Assembly: GCA_031772625.1 (NCBI GenBank)
Contig: CM062818.1
Span: 209,154,310 to 209,218,309, forward strand
Direction: 5' to 3'
Source of the DNA: Pinus tabuliformis
Taxonomy: Eukaryota > Streptophyta > Pinopsida > Pinales > Pinaceae
DNA: 64,000 nt
The notes beneath the pieces are model-generated. The model worked only from the letters and a program-made list of their open reading frames with translations. It had not been told where the DNA came from and ran no database searches. Both the position numbers and the translations under genes were made by a program. Position 1 is the first letter of the stretch, and the number at the start of each line of letters is the position of its first letter. Below, in pieces: positions 22,744 through 34,806 of the stretch.

Positions 22744-25544
22744 GGTACTTTCATGGCAAGGAGAAAGAGAGTGAGCCTCTAGAAGAAAAATAATAGTACT
22801 ATCCTAAAAGAGACACACAAGAGCATAAGAGGAATGTTAGTTAAGTTGCAAAGTAGTTCACAAAACAAACACGACCATAAAACCAAATACAACACACCTT
22901 CAACAAGATAAGTACCAAAGCCACCGAAATATTTCAATTTCCTTAATACATGTGAAAAAAACACATACAACAAACATATAAAGATTAGTCTTACTATATT
23001 CATGATACATGCATGAAAATGTGGTGGCTCATTGAGCTTCATATATTAAATGGAAATGCCAAAATATACAAGTACAATGCTACCACACTAGCCCCAGTAG
23101 TGGAACATTAAGTCACCAATTACTCCTCCAAAGAAATATCTTCTCTCATATGCCAATGCTAGAGAAGCCAAGGTGTGAAGTTCAAGTCCCAAAAGTCCAT
23201 TTTCTCTAGTTATGAGGGTGTATTTATAACAAATGAGGTGATTCTCCACCTCCCATGTGACTCTTGATCTCCCTCATGACTCTTGAGCTTCTACAATGAC
23301 TTTTTGAACTCTTAAATGACCTTTGAGCTTCTATATGACTTTGGAACTCAATAGTGACCCTTCATATTCCATGTGGGACCCTTGGTCTTCCAAATATTTT
23401 ACATTTTATCATTTTGGGAAATTACACAATTACATTCCAAAAATGGTGTGGCAAGACATTATGACACATGTAAATCTTGAGATGACTCTTGTACAAACCA
23501 TAACTTGGTAATGATGACATGGACCTTCATGATGATGTGGCATTTCCCATCTTCTCTTCTTGATGCCTTCTTTGTATCTTCATGATCAATGTTTAATTTT
23601 GTTCCTCTTTCTCCCCCAAAAAGCTTGAAGATATGGAGTCCTTTATGTGATCTGGATCTTGTAATTTCTGTTCATCTAGTGCCCCTTCATCTTCTTGCTC
23701 GATGACTTATTCATGATTCCCACTTCACAAGTGTCTTCTATCATAGTCTCCTTATCTTCGTATCTGAGCATCATCTTGTCATGTCAAGAGATAATACATG
23801 CAAGTGAAATCCACTCATGACAAGACGAAATCAGTTTAGAAATATCCTAGTCTAATTCTCTTCATTAAATAAATTGATTGACCTATAACTGGGTACTGGA
23901 TTGGGAGGAAGGCTCAGGGATTGCACACTGCACAGTTCCAAAGGATAGGAGTGAGGGACTAAGGCTTGTGACTGCGTAATGCGCAACAATGGATGCCCAA
24001 CACACAAGACTACGTAGTTGAGGTTCACAATGAGGCAATATTGAGCACTGGACTGCACAATGCACAGTGCAAGAGAGAGATAGATCCAATGGGTTGTGCA
24101 ATTACAGAGTTCAAGGAGACATGGAGAGATATTTCTAGCTGCAACTGTGCAATATACATAAAGAGGCTAACTAGAAGGCTGAAATGCATAATTATGGGGA
24201 GTAGGAGGTTGACCTTGAGCACTGTGACTGTGAAATTTGCAGTCCTTGGAGGCAGAGACTGTGCATTATGTAGTTACAGGTTTCTTGTGGCCCAAGACTA
24301 CGCAATGCACAATTCAGGGAGGTAGTTTGGGAGGAGGTTGATCGAAGATGGATAAGTTGCAGAAAATGACTAAGTGTGGGACCAGAGAGCAGAGATATGG
24401 GGCCAAAACATGAATTGAACATGATAACACACTTATATATGATCAACCACTCAAAAAGGAAGCATTTACCACCCATAATCAACATGTCCTCATCGAAATG
24501 ATGACAAAACAACACTTACCTCCAAGTGTGACACTTAGGATACACTTTGCGATGATAATGAGGACACCAATGTGATAATGCATAAAACTTTGGGAATGAG
24601 TCTAATACATGTCTATCTAATAAATAGGACCCATTGGTACCAAAGTTTCCTCTTGAAATGAACCATAGCTCCACTTTTATAATATGTGATACTTATGATA
24701 CATTTTGTGACGTAAGTGACAACACTAGTGAAATAGTGCTCAAGACTTTGGGAATGTGTCCAATGCATGTATTTGTGATAGATAGAACATATTAGTGCAG
24801 GAAAATGCATCATAACTACCCTTAAAGAATGTACAATGACTTCCTTTCACCGGATGCAACACTTTTCTAATCAAAAGAGGACACTTTCTACAATAAGGAA
24901 AACATGAAAGTGACACTTGCAAAAGTTAAAGAAAGTGAAAACGACACATGTTATAGTGAATAATACACAAAAGAATCACTTCTAAAAGTAAAAGAAAGCA
25001 GAAATGATAGTCACAATAGTGAAAACAACATCAATGAAAACCAAAGCGCACAAAAGCGAAATTTGAGAAAAATCACCTGAGAGAGGATACAATCACAACC
25101 AATAGTGGGGGAACTATCAATCTTGGAATTGTGCATTGACTCTAAATAAGTATTGCACAATCTCTGTCTCCAGGGACTGTGTAATAACTGTCCTCAAAGA
25201 AGGCGCTAGCATTGCCTCTTGGGGAAACACAGTCATCAACCATAGGGGACTATGCAATGACTGTTTTCAGCATTTGTGTAGTTGTTGTCAGCTAGGATTG
25301 CGCAAGATTCAAATCTCTAATATACAAATAGACGGTTAGGCTTGCTTGCAAGAAAAGCTCTTGTGAACACATCGAAAGCTAAGCATGTGTAAGAAAGTGA
25401 CTATGACAGCTAGAATCTCAGAAAAAATCAACCTAACATGAAACATCTACGAACAAACAAGGAATGACAGATCATAGGATCAAAATTAGGCTCCAAAATT
25501 CAAGTGTACGAAATTTTTGGAGGGTGTTTGTTGCAACGACAACA
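22744..25544 (-). repeat. M 3' LTR, remainder (right of G2)
   Basis: Continues the M LTR after G2, starting with the GGTAC target duplication. It aligns with 60445-60970 (shared CACTAGCCCCA.TAGTGGAACAT, TTATGAGGGT.TATTTATAAC). Then it diverges. The complement of 23221-23230 supplies a TATA box (TTATAAATA) followed by CCTCATAACT. The LTR starts on the minus strand at 25544 with TGTTGTCGTTGCAACA. Total LTR is about 3.0 kb. Unlike the 5' copy it shows no unknown ORF; the region 23850-25400 instead holds degenerate GCACAATG-type repeats like those in the X LTR. Confidence 0.7.
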
Positions 25545-26880
25545 CTTGGAAACGCACTGGTAGAACTCCAACTTCTCTGTTTAGGAATTAACTTTTAGTG
25601 CCCGGTCTCAATATTTCAGGAAATATTGATTCACCTTGTGGATTGCCCCAACTTTGCCACTTATCTTGGTTAAATATATAGTCCCTTCTATTTCTTGCTC
25701 AACTTTAAGCACATCAACATTAGACTAGTCATACCTCAATCTTTCGATAGGGATAAAGATAATAAGTATACCGATGTTTTTAAGCACATTCCCTGGTGTT
25801 TCCCTGCTGCCAATGAGCCTGGATAGTACCCCGGTGGAGTCACCTCAAGGAGACAGAAGCATCGCTTCACTGCCAGCAGGCCTATTCAATACCCCAAAGA
25901 AGTTTCTTTCTTCACCTCTCTGTGCAGGAAGCCTCTCTCTTCTTCACCCTTTATTTTATTTTCTTAAAGATGTGCTTAAATAATTTATTGAACATATATA
26001 GCATGGATGGAAGAGGGATCCAAAATTATTAAGAGAGGGAGAGGTTGTTCCTTGTTTAAGTGATTAGAAATATCAGTGAAGTTAATGTGCTTGTTTTAAT
26101 CTTTTTCTCATTTCCCTTCTCTACTTGGTTGAGTCGAAATGTCAAAACACCATTTAATTCAATGTTGAGTCAGAATGAAGATCCTGATAAATATACAGAC
26201 TTTGTAGTTCGACCAAAGGTTTTTCGTCTAAAAGAAATCGTATTTTTCGCTCAAACATCATCGAATTTAAATAAAAGTAAACTGAGACAAAAAAAAGGAT
26301 TACAGACTGGCCAACAAATGTCCGTCGTCACAATTTCCAATTTCAAGTTTTTCCATATTGGATTTTAAGCCAAGCAAGGGCATTTTCATGTAGGGTCTTA
26401 TTAAAGAAAAGAAAGAAAGGAAAGGCATAAGAGGAAGGCAAAAGTAAAAACAAAGCAAAAGTAAACCTTAACTGAAAAATGAGCATGGGAAATAAACAAA
26501 GCAAACAAACCAAATGCAAGGACTAGTGCATGGTAAAATGCAGGGTCATGCTATAAAACTAGATGGCTAAAATGAACCTAGACCTACTCCTAACCTAATG
26601 GGATAGAAGGTTAGGGCTAATTGTAATGGAATTTCCAGTGTAACCACCATAACCGCTCCCTACTTGCAAACACAAAGATGAAAACAATTAAAAGCAATAT
26701 AAATAATTGTGCAAGAGTAAAGATAACAATTCGAGAAACTTGCACAATACTTATGAACAAAAATATGCGCCATACTAACTAGTTTTAACCAGTCTCAAGC
26801 TTTACCTCGTTGTTTGAAATGACGATCATACAAACCTTTAAGGCTGCTCCTAGAAGCACATTCATTCATGTTTCCATTCT
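25545..26880 (-). other. M internal 3' non-coding region
   Basis: Minus-strand untranslated stretch between the last readable M frame and its 3' LTR. It contains the conserved GGAGTTCTACCAG word a few bases before the LTR (plus 25554-25569) and, at plus 25799-25895, a pair of GCCTGCTGGCAG-like hairpin units that also occur in X at 53868-53955. No open frame with a recognised domain. Confidence 0.55.
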
Positions 26881-26889
26881 TAGCAAACA

Positions 26890-28130
26890 TCAAGAAAGAT
26901 CAAACTTGTTATTTGCGACGAAGCTTGCTAGGTAAGATTTCACTAACCATTTAGCGATTGGATTATGATATTTAGAACAACAAATTTGGAAACTGTGATA
27001 CTGATGAGAAAATGAATTTTCAATTAACGCATTCAAATTGTAAAGAGAATATTCCGAGGGGCATCCAATTTGATCTCGTCCATAAATTTTGTCAAGATGG
27101 TGAGAACCTGACATAACCATCAATTCACGCTGAAGTGACTCAACTATCCGGAAAGCCTTTGAATAGTGAAATGATAAATCATAGAAATCAATAGACTTAA
27201 CAAGCTTAACCGATGTAAAACAACTATCATCAAACACATCAGTGGGAAGGTGATAGATTGAAAGACAATTATCAAAATTAGTGTTTAGATCAGATTGGTT
27301 GATTAAAATATAAGGTTCCCAATTATTTTTTGGTTCCCTTTGTATCCGATTAGACACCATGGAAACAATATGAAAGCTTAAGGTATTAAAGATGATTTGC
27401 TAACATTGTAAATCCAAGAAACAAATTAGGATACCAGGCTGGCCAAATATTGGAAGCAAGGGTCAAATCAAACCAGGTATTCATATTAACACAAGGCTTT
27501 TGGTTCCCCAAATGACTCAAGCATTTACTATCACACAAAAAGGGAAATTGTGCCAAAAAAATGATTAAACTTATGACATTCAAAAAAGGGATAGGAAGGT
27601 GATTGATTTCAGAAGTGTTTGACAAAGAGAAATCCTTCAACCCATAATGCCATTTATCTTGATAATCATAATGAGAGACTTTGAAACTATGTATCGATAT
27701 AAGATATGCTCTCCAATACTGAGTGCAATGTAAGGGATTCACACGATGGAGAATTAACCAAACAAGAATATTCCATGTGATAAAAAAATCTATCTTGAGG
27801 GTTAAGAGAATTAACTTGAAAATGCTGAAAGACCTTCAAGAGTGAGCTCACTTCCAATGGATTAATGTTAAGCAAATAATTATGCATGAAAATATGGATC
27901 CAACTTAGTTCAAAGATCTCAACAGGAATGCAAGAACTTGACATAACCATCAACGACAATTGAAGTGCCTCAACTTCCTGATAGGTCTTTGAAATTTCTG
28001 ATGGTGGATCATCAAATATGGGTAGGTTAGAAAAATCAGCAAGTAAATGTGCACTATTGTCATCAGATGTATAAATGAAAACACTACTAATTTCATTGGT
28101 TTGATCAGATTAAACATATCAGATTCTTGA
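26890..28130 (-). pseudogene. M polyprotein tail, unknown, with duplicated ELMVM segment
   Basis: Minus-strand frames at 27360-26890, 27742-27386 and 27959-27687 belong to one decayed coding region downstream of gag. Two segments resemble each other: FYDLSFHYSKAF followed by VESLQRELMVMSGSHH (about 27195-27095), and FDDPPSEISKTYQ followed by VEALQLSLMVMSSS (about 28010-27930). The same segment occurs once in X (LQPELMVMTGP, about 52733). I do not recognise a family; it seems a conserved part of the gag-derived polyprotein of this element group. Frameshifts and stops separate the pieces. Confidence 0.5.
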
Positions 28131-29298
28131 TGGATAGATAATTGAGATACATCAGCGGAAAACTACCTTGATTATTTAGGGTTATAACAACTTCCTCCTG
28201 ACATGTGAAATATTTACAACTAAACAAATCATGATCAATAGATTCAATCTTTTCATCTTTTGATCATAAGACCACACCATCCCATATCTGATTACAACCA
28301 AAACCAATAGAAAAAGGATCCAAATAAGAGAAGTTGTTGGTCTAAAAAAAGCATCAAACACATTTAGGTACAATGAATAATGTGTCGAAGGTGAGGAAAT
28401 ATGGAAAGACTCATGGTAAGATATCCCATTTGTAACTAAACATATTGAGCTTGTAAGAAAAACATATCAACATGCTTGTTATACTCCATGAGATTATTTT
28501 CATCATCATAATGATCGAAGATAGGCATACCATTGTAACATTCAAATTGATGTCGCTTTTCTTCAATAGGGTATACCAAATATTCAAATATCTGACAACT
28601 TATTTCTTCAAATTTCATATATGAAGATTCATGAATCAAAGAAATTTCAAAATCATTCCAATTTGAAAGAGTATCCCATCCCATAAATGAAGATTGCAAG
28701 CTATGAGAAGCATTTTCTGAATCAATATCTCGCAAATTAAGCCTTCAAAATAAGAAAGGATATCATTGAATGTACTTGGACATCCATCATCATATGTTTT
28801 ATTGGAAATATGGATATCATGGTGATGGTTTTCCAAAGTCTAAACGCGAATGAAGGATTTGAAATCATTTGACAAGTTATCAGATTAGTGAGCAACAAGA
28901 TATGTGAAATCATCTTGAAGGAGGGAAGAAAGATAATTCATGACTTCAACACTTTGCTCCTCCACATGTGCAATGCAACTACCTTGTATATGATCACTGC
29001 TTGAAACAACAGGTTGAACATCTGGAGAGTTTGAAGTAAGTTGATCAAGGGGATCATGAAACAAGGGATCAAGAGACATAAATGGTGGAGATTGAAGGGT
29101 ATCCCTCGAGGAAATTCTACTTTCAATTAAATCAGACTCAAGATTTAAATCATGCATATTGATGTGACCTTGAAAATCTACAGGATCAACCTTGACCTCA
29201 GACACCTTGTGGTTACTGAACCATTCCAAGTTCTCCCCCATAGGATCTAAAGTGTGAGAAAGGGATGAAGGTGGAAGAGAGGTATCAAAAAATTGTTT
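28131..29298 (-). pseudogene. M polyprotein middle, unknown, acidic
   Basis: Minus-strand open frames 29241-28885, 28836-28636 and 28735-28436 continue downstream of gag. They are rich in Asp, Glu, Ser and Pro (for example FMSLDPLFHDPLDQLTSNS) and have no recognisable catalytic motif. Position and composition match the acidic Ser-rich segment after gag in X (51922-52470). Probably a structural gag extension rather than an enzyme. Confidence 0.45.
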
Positions 29299-29828
29299 TT
29301 AAGATTTGGAAATTTTAACATCATCACAAGGAGGGACCCAAATTGGTAGTGATAAAGGAGGAGGATAAGGAACAAAAGGAATAGTAGGTACCTCCTCACA
29401 AATTTGGGGGGTCTCATGGTCAACATAAGTTGGGAGAGAAGAATCATCGGGGGGGTTAGATTCAAAATATTTCAAGATGAGTAGTATAAAACCTTGAAAT
29501 TTTTCCTTGATGAAATCTAAATCAATCACTTCCTCAAGAAATTCATAGCAAAGGTGAAGAAACCGATTAAGAAAATCCTTTGCAGATTCACCAAATTTCA
29601 TTATAAGCAAAGCAATTCTATCACAAACATCCCAATAATCATATTTGTCAAAGGCTTGATGAAGCTCCATAGTGAGTTGATTGAAAGAATGAATGGAAGT
29701 AGTTGGTAAAGTCTGCATATCTTAACTTGACCTTCAAGAATGAGGGTGAACAATTTACTAGCAACATATTCACAATCGATTTCATAATATTCAAAAAATT
29801 GGAGAAACAAAGATATATGTTGAGCTAT
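29299..29828 (-). pseudogene. gag: M gag-like gene, main part
   Basis: On the minus strand the frames read LIAQHISLFLQFFEYYEIDC (start supplied across the X insertion), then TTSIHSFNQLTMELHQAFD and FGESAKDFLNRFLHLCYEF. This is the pattern of the retrotransposon gag capsid domain (W/F...SF..L...F...F, then ES..F..RF). A frameshift lies near 29720. The gene is interrupted upstream at 29829-29833, where element X is inserted, and resumes at 60020-60170 with GEGET in the same reading frame. No zinc knuckle is visible. It would bind and package the element RNA if intact. Confidence 0.7.
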
Positions 29829-30596
29829 GAATGTGTTGTAGCAGCTACAACCACTCTCGAAATTTTTTCCTTCACTTTGTTTTGGAGCCTCCCTCCTTAG
29901 CATCTTAGCAGCATGTCTTTCATTGCTCAGGTACTTGTGTTTTATTTGAAGTTATCTTTCACTTTGCAGCTTGTGTTCACTAACTTGTTTTTTTACGACC
30001 ACCGACAAGCTGACCCCATGAATTGGTTCACATTCGGTTCTTGCACTATCTTAGAAAACTTCGCAATCCTAGGGGGCAACCAACCTTGCTCTCAGCAATT
30101 ACGCAAAGCAACCCGACAATTAGCACTGCTCTCCAGAAATGTGCAAAGCAACCCGACAGTTAGCGTTTCTCTCCAGAAATGTGCAGAGCAGTCTGACAAC
30201 CTTGCTCAGAGAAATTGCACAAAACACCAAGCATTGGGCTTCAACTCAGAAAACACGCTAACCTAGCTGGTAGTTTGTCTTCAGATGGGAATTTGTGCAA
30301 AGGCAAACAAATCCACTCAGCCTAGGAATTGCGAGGAAGCATTCTTCAGTTTGTTGTCCGATGCATGTGTCGACAACTTGCCTGGTTCCCCCCAAAACTG
30401 CGCAATCTTCCCATGCATGCGTGACAATATTTCCTGAAAAGGAAAACAAAACTAAAAGCAACAACCATCCCTAAAAAATAGGGATGTATTTTTAGCATTG
30501 GGAATTACATGCAAAGTCAAATTTAGAAACTTCCTGCCAAGTGTCGCTTTTGCCTAGATTTGTGGCATGCGCATCACAAACCCTAAATTTTCTAAA

Positions 30597-31515
30597 TCTA
30601 TTTAAACAACACCCTAGAGCTCATTCTACACACTTGATCTTGGAGCTCTGACATTCCCAAGGCATCTAGGAACCTTTGGCACAATCGACACAATTTTTCC
30701 AGGTAAGTTTTGCTTTTCAAGTCTTTTGCTGCTTTTTTTGTCGCTTTTATTTCCTTGGCTTGTGTGAGTGCTGTTTTGAATGTTTTATTGAATGAATGCT
30801 GGCATTTTGGCATGTTTTAACTCGTAGAAGTGTTGTTTCAAGTTTTTCATTGTCTTTCCTAAGTGTTTCATGCATAACACTGTTTTTGCACTAATAGTCG
30901 TTATTGCGGTGAGACTCTACACCAGTTTCGTCGTTCGTCCGTTTCATTGATTCTTGCATTAGTTTCGATTGCATGCATGATCATTCACTCTTGTCTACAC
31001 CATACTTTGCTTTCGCTTTCGAATCTACTCATTTTCAAGTCACCCTTGGGTAGATATGGTCTATCTTGGCTCAGATCTCCCTTTCATCGGCATGCTTTGC
31101 TCATTCCTGAACTCGAGGCTTTGCCTTAGCCCCAGGAATTGTGCAGAGGCTACCTGTCACTGGCTTCCAGTAGTGATTTGCGTTGTTCTAGGAGTCAGTG
31201 CCCAATATTTCCCACTGGGATTGCGCAATGTGCATTCCTAACCAATAATCAAACTGGACTAAATTGCACATTGCATAGTTCCAGTCGATAGTCAACGCAA
31301 TTAGACTATGCTTTGCACAGTTCCAGTCAGTAGCAAGCTCACTGGCAGCTGGGACTGCGAAATGAGCAGTTCTAGCTAACAGTCCCCAGCCTCCCGGAGT
31401 CACCACTATGCAATCTTGCCCAATAATCACCCAGTTTGTTGCTTGATCAATCTTTGAAGTGCATTGTGTTTTTAAACTGACATTTGCTTGCCATGAATGT
31501 CAATTTTGTCTCTAG
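30597..31515 (+). promoter_or_regulatory. Putative upstream promoter and 5' UTR intron of the LTR ORF
   Basis: TCTATTTAAA (30597-30606) with a pyrimidine-rich CTCATTCTACACACTTGATC about 25 bases downstream resembles a core promoter. A strong donor (cut before GTAAGT at 30703) and an acceptor (TTTTGTCTCTAG ending 31515) would remove an 813-base intron and leave the ORF start 41 bases downstream. The TATA is kept in the 3' LTR (about 54979-54989), but the donor there has been replaced by a TTTTTAA microsatellite. Inference from motifs only. Confidence 0.4.
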
Positions 31516-31556
31516 GTACATTAGTCATTGAGCAATCTCTCAATAGTATAGGCATC

Positions 31557-31679
31557 ATGGTTTCCAAGAGAGTTGGATCAAAGGACACTGTAGAGAGAGA
31601 TACTGGAGATGTGGTTGAACAGGTGCTAATAAACTTGCCCGTCTATGCAGACATGCAACTGTTCGTAGAGAAGGACATG
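31557..31679 (+). pseudogene. LTR-encoded unknown protein, X 5' LTR copy, first 41 codons
   Basis: ATG at 31557 opens MVSKRVGSKDTVERD, then LINLPVYADMQLFVEKDM up to the E1 insertion. The frame continues without a gap at 48791 (KITWQ) once E1 and its duplicated ACATG are removed. This start is preferred because the X 3' LTR copy shares the same ATG and first ten residues. No signal peptide or membrane segment. Confidence 0.7.
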
Positions 31680-32745
31680 TGTTACACATCATTTTGTCAC
31701 CATGACAAATAATCATCAAAATTGGATCTCTCATCATCCATCCAAGTGTCATGAAGCACTCCATTGCAAGTCAACAACTTATATACCTTGAATAAAATGG
31801 AATTTATGGATCTCTTGGTACAAAACCCTACTTTTGAGCATCTGCGCGGTTTTGCTGAAGAAAAACCGCACATGTGCAGTTTCTTCCACTACAAAACTGC
31901 GCAGATCTGCGCTCTGTTTCTGAACAAAAACTGCGCAGGTCAATCAATAAAAAGCACAAATAAAAAGTGAGATCTAGAAGCATTGTTGGGAGAATCATTC
32001 CCAATAGAAAGCCTCGAACTCATGTATAATCGAGCCTAACCTCATTTTTTATGGAACTAATTCCCATTCTTCAAGGAACCCTCATCCCTCTTTTAGTGGC
32101 TCTCATCCTTGGACTAAGGATCTCAAACTACTTCCTTTTGGCCTATTTAATCAAGCCATAGGTGGGGGAATTGGGAGAGGCCACTGAGAGTAAGTTTATG
32201 CTAGAGTAATCAGGTTGGAGAGCTTATCATTCTTGGAGAGGATTGAGATCAATGGGAGGAGCTTCACAACATCAAGGCACAGGTTTTGTAGCTCCTTTAT
32301 GTTTATGAAATTAACACAAACAAGCATTTCTTCTCACTTCATTGTTTAATGGATTAATTGATCAATTTCATGGATGGTTTATGTTATTTATACTCTTCCG
32401 TTGGAATGATGTTATTTATATGTTTTCATTGGAATGATGTTTGTTACTAGTCTCCTTGATCACTAGTTTGAATTATTGAATCATTTATGCTGCATATGCC
32501 TTTGATCCTTCCATGTGTGCAGGTCTAGATTCAAGCATGGAGGAGTTGCACTCAAGCACAAGGAGGGATCTTCATCAAGCATGTCATAATAAGGCATGCA
32601 ATTCCATTTCTCACCTTGTTAGCTTATGATTAAAGAAAATATAGATTTAGGGAAGGAATTAGCTTGATTGTTTGTTTGTTTCTAGTTTCCTTTTAGGATC
32701 TAGGGAGATTGATCTTGTTAGTAATAGGAATTTATCCACTTAACA
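31680..32745 (+). repeat. E1 5' LTR
   Basis: Dense in TGCGCAG words at 31835-31945 (for example CTGCGCAGATCTGCGCT). Likely TATA at CTATTTAATC, about 32146. Matches the three 3' LTR pieces with a few percent difference by eye. Confidence 0.9.
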
Positions 32746-34806
32746 AATTGGCGACCATACTAGGGAATGACTTGTTCTCTTCCATCTCCTTGTTTTTTAT
32801 TCTCGAACCTGTTTTGATAACTTTATCGGAGTCTTGACAAGTTGATGCTCTTTCGGATTTTGTGATTTGTTTGGATACTTTTTTATTTTTTCTTTAAGTT
32901 TCTCGACCTGCGCAATTTCTGTTTAGAAACAAAGCGCAGATATGTGTAGATTACCTTTAGTAACAATGCACATGCACATTATACTATATTGTCTACCTGC
33001 GCATATTCTAAGAATTTTTGGAAAAAATAGTTTTTCCTCTCATTAAATTTTGAAATTTTGTTTTTTCAAGGTTTCATTACGTTTCTATGACTCCTGTCAG
33101 TCTCCATGTGTTTGATCTAGTGTTTTGAAGGAGTTTTCTTGAGATTTGTCCATTTTAAAGGATTGAAAGGTAGGGTTCCTAGAGAATTAGTGTTTTGATG
33201 AGATGTGCTTCTTGTGCTGCATTGAAAACATGAGTCATTTTTATTCCAGTACTGAATTTTAATCAGAATTACACTTTAAGCATTGATTTCATAACATTCA
33301 TTCAAGCATTTTCATTTTAAGGATTTCTTTGGGTGTTTTGAATTTGATTTCCTTTGGTCATTGCTCAAAGATTTGTCTTAGTTTTTAAACAATTTTTGCA
33401 CGCTTTCTGCTTTCATGTTTTTGGTTGAATTATGTCTGAGTGTTAATTGCCTTTGAGTGTAATTATTTTTAATCTTTGGAATTTCACTTGATTTCCTTTA
33501 TTTACACTTGATTGGTTCTTTGGTTGTATTAGTGGAGGGGAATATTCTTGTTGTTCTTTCGCTGATTTGGAATCATCTTGTGTTTGTTTTGAAGAATTCT
33601 CTTGGATAGATTACATTTGCATGGTTAGAATTATCATTTCATGAACGAAATTGTGCATAGATTACATTTGCATACTATTCATTGAAAATTGTGAATAGAT
33701 TACATTTGCATAGTTTTTAGGCAAATTATGCATAGATTATATTGTGTGGTTTGCAGCTTAGAGATTTGAATTGCATTGAAAAATTAGAAGTGGTACATTT
33801 TGGAGTTAATATTTTAAAGAAGAACCTCTTTACTTACTCTAGCTAGAATTAATCGAAATGAAATAATTACAATTTCATATTTGATGCATTAGAATTTTGA
33901 GTCAAGTCATAATACCATCAATTTCATGTCCATTTACCCTTTGAGTAAATAACATCTTAATAACACAACGTTAATAAAATTCATCTAGAATTTTTATTAT
34001 TTTTAGGGCTCTTTCCACCTACATTAGATTAGGTTGTAGGGCTTTGGAATAGGGAAGGGATTAAACTTTCCAAAGCTACAAATGAACATAGAATCTTGAG
34101 TTAGGGAGAGAAAATCCAATTATTTTCATTTTTCTCTGGGGAGCGCTTCTTATACATGAGTTAAGCATGAGATCATGTCGGATCTGGTGAAGTGATCGTA
34201 CCCACTTCATTGGCTATGATAGAGTGATTTGCATGTATTACAATGGTACCGAAAGGTACTTGGGGTCACTTGAAAGTAAACCTCCAATTGATCACGTGGA
34301 GGAGCTTTCAAGGGGATTGAGCTTTGTTACTCTGGCCTTGTGTATACATCCGATCTATGACTGCACCCCCCAGGTAAAATTGTTGCATTTGGTAAACTTA
34401 GTGACCATAATCCTAGGGCTCTACCTAAGGTGACGACAGAGGGAAGGTCCTCCTGTACCTAGAATAGACGTTGACTAGACTCACTTGGACTTTTTGGAGG
34501 ATAATCTTTGCTCGAGATGGTTTATAGCGAAGTTACTTGCACCAGGATGTTTCATTAAGCAAGTTGTCAGGGTAACTGGGTCCAAATGCTCATATCTATA
34601 TATATTTTCTCTTTGATATCTGTGACGTTGGATTTCATCACCAACTAGTAAATATTGATCTCTGTGAAATGTGAGTTCGTATGGTTTGAATCCCTAGATT
34701 TTTTAGCGTGTTTTACTTTGTTTGTTTTTACTTTTTACAATACCTTAGGTGTGGATTGTGAATATTATTTAATTTTAATAATAAAACCTCATTTGGATTG
34801 AATCTA
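32746..34806 (+). other. E1 primer-binding site and 2-kb leader
   Basis: AATTGGCGACCATACTAGGG adjoins the LTR. At 32905-33005 (GACCTGCGCAATTTCTGTTT, later CTGCGCATATTC) the leader resembles the inverted complement of the LTR segment 31835-31945. The rest is AT-rich; a 69-codon frame at 34224 has no known domain. Confidence 0.6.

Larger units (their letters stand above)
29834..31679 (+). repeat. X 5' LTR, left part (to E1 insertion)
   Basis: Begins TGTTGTAGCAGCTACAACC, itself a short inverted repeat. Aligns with 54215-56084. Holds about 46-bp tandem units at 30095-30225 (words CCGACA.TTAGC and CTCTCCAGAAATG), a TATA-like TCTATTTAAA at 30597-30606, a good splice donor AGGTAAGT at 30701-30708, an acceptor TCTCTAG ending at 31515, and the ATG of the unknown ORF at 31557. 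Positions 31675-31679 (ACATG) are the E1 target duplication. Confidence 0.85.

Noticed and set aside
23993..24515. Short ORFs on both strands in M LTR
   Set aside because: Lie in degenerate GCACAATG repeats, no motif, no homologous frame in X.
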